Below are positions 6,062 through 11,898 of a stretch of DNA of 22,909 bases, piece by piece. This stretch comes from JARIHD01 sp035629475 (GTDB lineage: Bacteria > Patescibacteriota > Saccharimonadia > Saccharimonadales > UBA4665), in contig DASPHS010000033.1 of the NCBI GenBank assembly GCA_035629475.1, positions 1-22,909 on the forward strand. The letters run 5' to 3'. The position numbers and the translations under genes were made by a program. Every line of letters starts with the position of its first letter. Positions within the stretch are counted from its first letter, which is position 1. The notes under the pieces are model-generated. The model made no database searches and was not told the DNA's origin. It worked only from the letters and a program-made list of their open reading frames with translations.

Positions 6062-6658
6062 TTACTGAGTGATTTTTTGCGCAATCCCGGCCAGTAACAG
6101 CTGTAGTCCGGCCTCAAAACGCTTGTCCGAGGTAGCTGCGCGGTCGGCGCTGCGGGGATCGGATTGCTCCTCGATGACACAGCCTAGCGTGTAGCGGCCA
6201 ACAGTAAATATTGCCAGTGAAGCATCCGCCTCGCTAAAGCCTCTGGCAACAAGCTGCTGCACCACATAGTCCCTGCCCTTTTGCGGCGCCTCACCGGTAA
6301 GGTCGGCATTGGCAATCAGCAATGCCCCATCTCGGTAGCGCATAAACGAGCTGCGGGAGTGGACGGCCAACAAACGGATCACCGCCTGCCAATCAGCCGT
6401 CTGTGGGATGTGAGTGTCGCCTTCAGGGGTGATAATTTTGGCGGCAACTTGGTCAATCAAATCCTGCTTATTCTTGAAGTGCCAGTAGAGCGCTGCGGCC
6501 TTTACGCCCAGCTTGTCGGCCAGGCGACGCAATGTAAGGCCCTCGAATCCAACCTCATCCAACAGCTCCAGCGCAGCAGCCACCACTTTGTCACGCTCTA
6601 AATTGGGCGCGGGCCGATGAGCGGGTTCTGTGGCTTTATCTTGGGCTGCTGGTTCCAT
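6062..6658 (-). CDS. TetR-family transcriptional repressor, Tet-repressor-like
   Basis: A 198-residue regulator. The DNA-binding domain spans about residues 20-66, with a helix-turn-helix at 41-61 (LTLRRLADKLGVKAAALYWHF) very close in pattern to true tetracycline repressors, followed by a C-terminal ligand-binding domain of the TetR_C type. It is the second gene of an operon, 11 bases after the exporter stop, with GGGG before its ATG. Being co-transcribed with the exporter from an operator-bearing promoter implies that it represses both genes until an exported compound binds it. The ligand need not be tetracycline, since the pump is a 14-helix DHA2 type. Confidence 0.9.
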   Translation of the reverse strand: MEPAAQDKATEPAHRPAPNLERDKVVAAALELLDEVGFEGLTLRRLADKLGVKAAALYWHFKNKQDLIDQVAAKIITPEGDTHIPQTADWQAVIRLLAVHSRSSFMRYRDGALLIANADLTGEAPQKGRDYVVQQLVARGFSEADASLAIFTVGRYTLGCVIEEQSDPRSADRAATSDKRFEAGLQLLLAGIAQKITQ

Positions 6659-6669
6659 ATAACCCCTTA

Positions 6670-8286
6670 TTAAAGCACATCTGCTTCGGTTTGCGGTGGC
6701 TGTGCATCCTTGCCTTTGGCCAGAGTCTCTGGCTGATCAGTATCGCTGCGCAAGCGTACCTCTTTGAGGAATAGGGAGATGACGAATCCAGCAGCAGTCA
6801 AGGCGGCAGCCACCAGGAAGACGGTGTTCGTTGACCTGGTGAATGCTTCCATAACGGTTTGCTGGGCGGCAGCCGGCAGTTGATGAATAGCGTCGGCGCT
6901 CGGCATGCCGCCAGCAGCGCTACTGCCCTGCGGCAAGTTAGCAGCCAGACGGCTGGTCAGAATAGCCCCGAATGCAGCACTACCGATAGCACCGCCCAGA
7001 CTGCGGAAGAAGCCTGTCGCCGCCGTACCAGCACCCATTTCGCGCGGTGGCGTAGCGTTCTGGATAGCCAACATGACCACCTGCATCACCTGGCCCATAC
7101 CCACTCCCAGCAGGAACAGGTACGCACTCAGCTGCAGTGACGACGTATCGACGGTCAGCCTGCCTAGCAGCACCATAGCAATCGTCACACAAGCCATGCC
7201 CACAATCGGGAATATCTTGTAGCGGCCCGTTTTAGTAATGATGCGGCCAACAATAATTGATGTCGGTATCATACCCAGCGTCATAGGAATAAGGTGTAGC
7301 CCGGCGGCGGTTGGCGAGAGACCATTCACGATCTGGAAGTAGAGGGATACATAAATCAGCGAGCCGAACAACGCACAGCCCAAAATGAACAGCAACGGCA
7401 CGCCGGCCCGGAATACGGGATTCTTAAAGAGGTGGAGCGCCAGGATTGGCTCCTTGGCTCTACTTTCGCGGTACAGGAATGCACCGATGCCAGTCAGCGC
7501 CGCCGCAATAAGACCGAGAATAGTTGGCGAACTCCAGGCATACTGTGAACCGCCCCATTCAGTTACCAGCAACAGGGCACTCACCCCGGCCACCATCAAG
7601 GCCGCTCCAAAGTAATCTATGTGGTGCTCACGCTTGAACTTGGGTAAATGCAGCACTTTCTGCACGACAGCCAAGGCCAGGATACCTAGTGGTACATTTA
7701 TAAAGAATACCCACCGCCACGATGTGGTCAGGCCCAAAAAGTGATGGGCATCAGTCAAGAATCCCCCGATTAGCGGCCCTGCTACACTGCCTACCCCAAA
7801 TATCAAGCCAAACATTCCGGACCACTTACCGCGCTCCCGGGGCGATATCATGTCGCCCATGATGGCCATAACCAGGCTCATCAGGCCGCCGGCACCCAAA
7901 CCCTGGACCACCCGATAGGCGATAAGCTCACTCATACTATTGGCAAAGCCACATAGTGCCGAGCCCACAATGAACAAGGCGATGGCGGCCATGAAGATTT
8001 TCTTACGGCCATAGAGATCCGAGATTTTACCATACAACGGCTGTGTCGCCGTTGATGCCAGAATGTAGGCAGTAATCAGCCATGACATATGGTTCAGTCC
8101 ATTTGCCGGATCCAGTTCCTTCACGATGGTCCACAGGGCCGTACTGACGACGGTCTGGTCCAATACCGCTAGGAACATCGTCAACATAAGTCCAATCATT
8201 ACCAGCAGTATCTGCCGCTTGGTCATATCTGGACGGTGAAAGCTGGGCTGCGCGAGAGGGGCAACCTTGGAAGTAGCGGTACTCAT
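6670..8286 (-). CDS. MFS drug exporter, DHA2 (EmrB/QacA) family
   Basis: A 538-residue proton-driven exporter with about 14 membrane helices. Visible family motifs are LDQTVVSTAL (42-51, with the membrane Asp43 typical of DHA2), motif A GKISDLYGRKKI (86-97), the helix-4 segment VVQGLGAGGLM, and motif C around GVGSVAGPLIGG (164-175). The substrate is probably a lipophilic or cationic drug or metabolite. It heads an operon with the TetR-like gene. GGAG lies five bases before the ATG. The promoter -10/-35 spacer is an exact operator palindrome and a second operator sits between promoter and ribosome site, so tight repression is expected. Confidence 0.93.
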   Translation of the reverse strand: MSTATSKVAPLAQPSFHRPDMTKRQILLVMIGLMLTMFLAVLDQTVVSTALWTIVKELDPANGLNHMSWLITAYILASTATQPLYGKISDLYGRKKIFMAAIALFIVGSALCGFANSMSELIAYRVVQGLGAGGLMSLVMAIMGDMISPRERGKWSGMFGLIFGVGSVAGPLIGGFLTDAHHFLGLTTSWRWVFFINVPLGILALAVVQKVLHLPKFKREHHIDYFGAALMVAGVSALLLVTEWGGSQYAWSSPTILGLIAAALTGIGAFLYRESRAKEPILALHLFKNPVFRAGVPLLFILGCALFGSLIYVSLYFQIVNGLSPTAAGLHLIPMTLGMIPTSIIVGRIITKTGRYKIFPIVGMACVTIAMVLLGRLTVDTSSLQLSAYLFLLGVGMGQVMQVVMLAIQNATPPREMGAGTAATGFFRSLGGAIGSAAFGAILTSRLAANLPQGSSAAGGMPSADAIHQLPAAAQQTVMEAFTRSTNTVFLVAAALTAAGFVISLFLKEVRLRSDTDQPETLAKGKDAQPPQTEADVL

Positions 8287-8295
8287 GCCTGCTCC

Positions 8296-8308
8296 TTAAC
8301 ACTGTTAA
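8296..8308. promoter_or_regulatory. TetR operator O2
   Basis: TTAACA-N-TGTTAA palindrome between the transcription start and the Shine-Dalgarno of the exporter. It matches the core of O1 (TTAACG-N-CGTTAA). Centres are 33 bp apart, about three helical turns, so two repressor dimers would sit on the same face. Confidence 0.65.
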
Positions 8309-8320
8309 ATAGTTATTTCT

Positions 8321-8349
8321 ACTTTAACTTAACGACGTTAAGTAATCAA
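8321..8349 (-). promoter_or_regulatory. Promoter of the exporter-tetR operon with operator O1 in the spacer
   Basis: On the minus strand TTGATT (8344-8349) and TAAAGT (8321-8326) are separated by exactly 17 bp. That spacer (8327-8343) is itself the perfect palindrome ACTTAACG-N-CGTTAAGT. A repressor bound there would exclude RNA polymerase directly. Confidence 0.8.
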
Positions 8350-8364
8350 TACCTGCTACGCATT

Positions 8365-8529
8365 TTAAGAGTAGTCGCTGCTCAGATGCCATAGACTACA
8401 GTACCGGCACACGTAGGGACGTAATTTGGCGCCATGCTGATAAGCAGCAACTGTGGCCGCAGCCTGGGCCTGCACTTTAGTATCAAAGACTAATTTATCC
8501 GCGCACGGCAGATCATGCTGTTCATCCAT
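8365..8529 (-). CDS. 54-aa protein with C...CxxC...H zinc-binding-like motif
   Basis: A short gene: ATG at 8529, TAA at 8365-8367, with AGAGG just upstream of the start. The protein begins MDEQHDLPCADK and ends with RPYVCRYCSLWHLSSDYS. Cys9, Cys41, Cys44 and His48 could form one zinc site; the middle is an Ala-rich helix. It starts nine bases after the stop of the PH-like protein gene, so the two probably form an operon. The YxCxYCxxWHLS ending looks like a conserved small family, but I cannot name it. Function unknown; possibly nucleic-acid or ribosome binding. Confidence 0.65.
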   Translation of the reverse strand: MDEQHDLPCADKLVFDTKVQAQAAATVAAYQHGAKLRPYVCRYCSLWHLSSDYS

Positions 8530-8538
8530 GCCTCTATT

Positions 8539-9039
8539 TTAAACTACACCACCGCCCAAGTTCTGTAACATTTTGACTAATTGCTCTTTTGGCATATGAC
8601 CGCAGTCGACTCCTTGCTGCCGGGCAATGATATACCCCTGCATCAAACACTTGATACGCAGTACATCCTTGCGCTTGAGGTAATTGATTGGATCGGGCTG
8701 CTGATTATTAACAAACCGTATCATAATCTTGACTGAGCCAAAGAATGGACCGACATCCGCCGTCACACTGAGTATATCGTCCATATGGATGCTCAGCACC
8801 TCACCGACCTTAAAGAACGATCGGCGTGTCACGGTTACTTTTTCGCGGTCAATGGTAATGGTGTCAGGAAAGAGCGTGAACGGGAACACCGTGTCGGCCT
8901 TGAACAATACCTCTTGGGCATTGTTCACCATAGTCACAAGGTGCTGCTGTTGCTGTTGGTGATACTGGCGCTGGTCGTGTTGCTGCTGTTGGTAATTCGG
9001 TGGCTGGACGTTGGTTGGTTGTTGCTGATTGGGATTCAT
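8539..9039 (-). CDS. Q-rich protein with predicted PH-like domain
   Basis: A 166-residue protein. A Gln/Asn/Pro-rich low-complexity N-terminus (residues 4-33) is followed by an alternating beta-strand region (about 55-140: FPFTLFPDTITIDREKVTVTRR and onward) resembling bacterial PH-like domains, and a short helix. A longer in-frame start exists, but the ATG at 9039 has AAGGGGG six bases upstream and starts the plausible protein; the extra N-terminal residues are unconvincing. There is no signal peptide or membrane segment. It lies downstream of the CHAP protein (45-bp gap) and upstream of the 54-aa gene. The function is unknown; PH-like assignment is from strand pattern only. Confidence 0.6.
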   Translation of the reverse strand: MNPNQQQPTNVQPPNYQQQQHDQRQYHQQQQQHLVTMVNNAQEVLFKADTVFPFTLFPDTITIDREKVTVTRRSFFKVGEVLSIHMDDILSVTADVGPFFGSVKIMIRFVNNQQPDPINYLKRKDVLRIKCLMQGYIIARQQGVDCGHMPKEQLVKMLQNLGGGVV

Positions 9040-9083
9040 GATGACCCCCTTATCTTCATGTAGTTTCCAGTATGCGGTAATTG

Positions 9084-10322
9084 TCAGATTCGAACAGTAA
9101 GCATTTTTACAGGTGGCCACCGCCAGGCCGCACGGCCGTTCGCCCACTCACGCATCACTACCAGTAGCAGCAACCCTATGAGCGGCCAGTACAACACGGA
9201 CGGGTCTGGAGTGCTGGTAATAGCTGGTGGCGAACGGCGAGCCTGCTGCCACCACAGTGATGGTATGGCGGCCAGCGAATGCCGAAGCACGGCGGGAGTG
9301 ACCGGTGGCAAGGGCTGCGCAAGCTCCGGGACACCGGCAATACTGACTGAGGAGAGTACTGCCGCAGGCTGTGGTGCGGGTGGAGATGCAGCCGGTGGGG
9401 GTACGATGGTTTGTGGGCTAGGTAAGGCCGCCTGGTCGTGCTCCGGCTGTTCTTCATGGTGCTGCGATGCAGCTGCTTCAGGGCTGATAACAGGCTCGGC
9501 ATCAGAACCATGGCGCACCGCAGCGACCTGGGGGACTTGCGGGGTCACAGATGCATCAGGCACTGGACGTATAGCCGCTTCAGATACCGTAGCAGGCTCT
9601 GGCTGGACAGGCGGCGTGTCCAAGACTGGCGTAGTTGACGTCGGCTCTGGAGCGGACGCTGGTGGCACTGGCTGCACAGCTTCAACAGGCGCAATTGGCA
9701 CTGGCTCCTGGGGCGACAGCACCACCGGTGCCGGCTCAGGGGGAGCAGCAAACAACTCAAAATGCACAAACAGGCTAAAACCAAGGGCCGCTGGCGTGCC
9801 GCTCTCTACCGAAAATACCCCGGTAGCTTGTTTGTTGTACTGCGCAACCGTAATGGTCCCATCGGCATGCACCGCCTCGACGTACGCCACATGACCATAC
9901 ACTCCGGTCGTACGCACTGCCGCAGCCCCTGCTGCTGGAGTGGCATCCACCCGCAAGCCATGAGCGGCTGGCGGCCGGCCCCACTCCTTGGCATTGCCCA
10001 AACCCTTATACTGAGCAGGTGCTATGCCTAGTCCTGCTAGCCGCCACGCGACATAGTCAGTGCAATTGCGATAATAATACCCGTAGGGGGAAATGACATT
10101 GGCGCTACTGGTATCGTTCGGTCTGTCGCCCCAATCATACCCAGGGCACCACTGTGGAGCACTGCCGGAAGCTTGATATGGCGCATGAACACACGGCTTA
10201 CCGGCGTAAGGGTAGCCACCCGCTTCAGCGGCCAGCGCCTCGGGCGCCGCCCATATACTTCCACCTATGATTGCTGTTAGGACTGCCAGGAACCCCATCC
10301 ATGTATGTTTTGTCGTACGCAT
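9084..10322 (-). CDS. Surface-anchored CHAP-domain peptidoglycan amidase/endopeptidase
   Basis: A 412-residue exported protein. The signal peptide is residues 1-32 (cleavage near ALAA). The CHAP papain-like domain is about 36-190, with the nucleophile Cys87 in YRNCTDYVAW and His144 in GHVAYVE. Cys44 and Cys59 may pair. A long Pro/Ala/Ser/Glu linker (about 192-370) spans the wall, and a C-terminal helix (375-392) with a basic tail anchors it in the membrane. CHAP enzymes cut peptidoglycan cross-bridges or stem amides; a role in cell separation or attack on neighbouring cells is possible. The start has GGAG only three bases before the ATG, inside a large palindrome that also carries the -10 box. 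Confidence 0.85.
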   Translation of the reverse strand: MRTTKHTWMGFLAVLTAIIGGSIWAAPEALAAEAGGYPYAGKPCVHAPYQASGSAPQWCPGYDWGDRPNDTSSANVISPYGYYYRNCTDYVAWRLAGLGIAPAQYKGLGNAKEWGRPPAAHGLRVDATPAAGAAAVRTTGVYGHVAYVEAVHADGTITVAQYNKQATGVFSVESGTPAALGFSLFVHFELFAAPPEPAPVVLSPQEPVPIAPVEAVQPVPPASAPEPTSTTPVLDTPPVQPEPATVSEAAIRPVPDASVTPQVPQVAAVRHGSDAEPVISPEAAASQHHEEQPEHDQAALPSPQTIVPPPAASPPAPQPAAVLSSVSIAGVPELAQPLPPVTPAVLRHSLAAIPSLWWQQARRSPPAITSTPDPSVLYWPLIGLLLLVVMREWANGRAAWRWPPVKMLTVRI

Positions 10323-10355
10323 ATACTCCGCCGATTAGTTGACCGGCGGAGTATA
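10322..10355. promoter_or_regulatory. Perfect 12-bp palindrome over the CHAP promoter and ribosome site
   Basis: TATACTCCGCCG (10322-10333) and CGGCGGAGTATA (10344-10355) are perfect inverse complements around a 10-base centre. On the minus strand one arm carries the -10 box and the other carries the Shine-Dalgarno and the first base of the ATG. As DNA it could be an operator. In read-through RNA from the upstream gene it would fold and hide the ribosome site. Confidence 0.75.
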
Positions 10356-10377
10356 GCAACGGTTGCCTACAATGCAA
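10350..10377 (-). promoter_or_regulatory. CHAP gene promoter
   Basis: On the minus strand TTGCAT (10372-10377), 16 bp, TATACT (10350-10355). The expected start is near 10343, giving a leader of about 20 bases. The same TTGCAT -35 occurs at 22403. Confidence 0.55.
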
Positions 10378-10391
10378 ATGAAAATGAGCGC

Positions 10392-10679
10392 CTAGGCAGC
10401 GTCCTGCTTGTCGTCATCCGATACAGTTGTGCGCCGCTGGTCCTTGGTGGCATCGTAGCCGACGACTGCGTTACCGGCATTCGGCTCGCTTGCCTCAGCC
10501 GCCCCTGCGTAGCCTTCGTCATAAATCTCATGCGGGTCAAGATTGGTGTCGGTCACCTGGTGGGTGTCATCAGCACCATCGTCTCCTATATCATCGGCTG
10601 GCCGGAAAGGCGTCGTTCCGTCATTAGGCAGCTGGTCAAGTTGTTCCTCTGCGCTCGGTTCGTCTGGAAAAATGGACAT
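10392..10679 (-). CDS. Small acidic protein of unknown function
   Basis: A 95-residue, strongly acidic, probably disordered protein starting MSIFPDEPSAEEQLDQLP. It is rich in Asp, Glu, Ala and Thr, with segments such as DDIGDDGADD and a central HEIYDEGYAGAAEASEPNAG that may be the conserved core. There is no membrane segment, Cys or known motif. The ATG at 10679 is chosen because GGAG lies six bases upstream; a TTG two codons earlier overlaps that site. It precedes the CHAP gene in the same direction with a 69-bp gap, so some co-transcription is possible. The function is not recognised. Confidence 0.65.
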   Translation of the reverse strand: MSIFPDEPSAEEQLDQLPNDGTTPFRPADDIGDDGADDTHQVTDTNLDPHEIYDEGYAGAAEASEPNAGNAVVGYDATKDQRRTTVSDDDKQDAA

Positions 10680-10831
10680 GTGCAACTCCTTATTTTATGT
10701 GCTTACTCTACGGTCAAAGCCGCTACACGACTATAAAAAATTACACAGCAGGCAGATACGTGAGCATATTATATACTGTTTATCTTTAAAATGAGGAACG
10801 TTTTGGTTATACTCACAGGGGTTAGCGGGTG

Positions 10832-11038
10832 CTAATTGGGCACATACGGCGTTGGATAAAACCCGCCTGAGCTGAGAGGTAAGGCATCGCGTATATTTTC
10901 TACTACCGCTGATATTGGTAATGAGCCGATCCGTGCAAAACGATCGCCCATAAATACCGTCTCCAAGCGTACGATACGCGGGTCCGGAATATCATCCCCG
11001 CCTTCGCCCAATGTCTCAATAGGAATAGTTCCCCGCAT
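10832..11038 (-). CDS. 68-aa hypothetical protein
   Basis: A short gene with a clear GGAGG seven bases before its ATG. The product is soluble, Pro/Gly-containing, starts MRGTIPIETLGEG and ends YPTPYVPN. There is no signal peptide, membrane segment or recognisable motif. It is transcribed away from the Crp/Fnr-type gene, sharing an 84-bp divergent intergenic region, so it could be a target of that regulator (inference). A weak hairpin (TTAGC/GCTAA) overlaps its stop codon. The intergenic stretch 10686-10831 holds a minus-strand TATAAT at 10768-10773, with no good -35, that may serve the acidic-protein gene. Confidence 0.6.
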   Translation of the reverse strand: MRGTIPIETLGEGGDDIPDPRIVRLETVFMGDRFARIGSLPISAVVENIRDALPLSSGGFYPTPYVPN

Positions 11039-11122
11039 AGCTGTGCCCTCCTAACGAATCACCATAATGGCACATAGTAACCACAAACGATATAAGCTTT
11101 CTTACAGACGAAGGTGTGACAA

Positions 11123-11830
11123 ATGGTACATTACAAAGATATGACTGCCGATACAAGCCAGCTACAAGCGCTTCACGATTACTTCGCTACCGAAGGCCGG
11201 ACGCTGGATTATGCTAAAAACGAGACTATCCTCCAGCCTGGTGACCAGCCGGCTGGGTGTTACCTCATTACAAAAGGGTTTGTAAAAGTGTATGGCATGG
11301 CCAGCCGTGGTGAATCATACATGCACATCGTATACGCCCCGGGTGAAATGTTCCCCCTGCCCTGGATTGTCGACAATCATGAGGCGCGAGTCCATTATGC
11401 GGCGTTCACCGACTGCACCGTCATACGGCTGAACGGTGACAAACTGCAGCAGATACTCGAGCACGATCACGGCCTCACGCGTGCACTCATGGAAAAAGCC
11501 GTCCTGCAATTCCGCCTATACGCCACCCGCATTGAAAACCTGCAGTACAAATTTGCCCGTGAGCGCCTAATATACTGCCTGCTCTTCCTGGCAAGTCGCT
11601 TTGGCAAGCGCCGCAAAGACGGCTCCTACCTGCTGGAGGTGCCCCTCACACAACAACTCATTGGTGACTTTATTAATCTGTCACGGGAAAGCGTGAGCCG
11701 TGAATTTGACCGCCTGCGGCACATGGACCTCATCGACTATGAAGGCCCGTCACTCGTCATCAAAGACTGGCAACGCATGGGCCAGGAGTTCAAAAAGCCC
11801 ATCCAGCCGCAATGGTGGGGCCTGCAGTAA
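11123..11830 (+). CDS. Crp/Fnr-family transcriptional regulator
   Basis: A 235-residue regulator. The N-terminal cyclic-nucleotide-binding beta-roll (about 18-125) shows ILQPGDQPAGCYLITKGFVKVY and APGEMFPL; the dimer helix is about 115-145; the Crp-type winged helix-turn-helix is about 174-205 (LTQQLIGDFINLSRESVSREF). The RxxS-type cAMP phosphate pocket is not evident and there is no Fnr Cys cluster, so the signal is unknown. The ATG at 11123 has AAGG about eight bases upstream. Divergent from the 68-aa gene and convergent with the RND pump. Confidence 0.88.
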   Translation: MVHYKDMTADTSQLQALHDYFATEGRTLDYAKNETILQPGDQPAGCYLITKGFVKVYGMASRGESYMHIVYAPGEMFPLPWIVDNHEARVHYAAFTDCTVIRLNGDKLQQILEHDHGLTRALMEKAVLQFRLYATRIENLQYKFARERLIYCLLFLASRFGKRRKDGSYLLEVPLTQQLIGDFINLSRESVSREFDRLRHMDLIDYEGPSLVIKDWQRMGQEFKKPIQPQWWGLQ

Positions 11831-11843
11831 TCGCTCGCTACTA

Positions 11844-11883
11844 AAACTAAAAGAACCTGGGACGACCCAGGTTCTTTTAGTTT
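11844..11883. terminator. Strong bidirectional terminator between crp-like and RND genes
   Basis: A perfect 18-bp stem (AAACTAAAAGAACCTGGG and its complement) with an ACGA loop. T-rich arms on both strands serve both convergent genes; it begins 14 bases after the crp-like stop. Confidence 0.9.
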
Positions 11884-11898
11884 GAGGTGGCAGGAGGA

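Noticed and set aside
8539..9147. Longer 202-aa form of the Q-rich protein
   Set aside because: The ATG at 9039 has a clear AAGGGGG site, and the extra 36 residues show no domain and run close to the CHAP stop.
9178..9894. 238-aa plus-strand open frame of Gly/Ser/Thr/Ala-rich sequence
   Set aside because: It is the mirror of the Pro/Ala/Ser-rich linker of the CHAP protein; repetitive composition explains the lack of stops.
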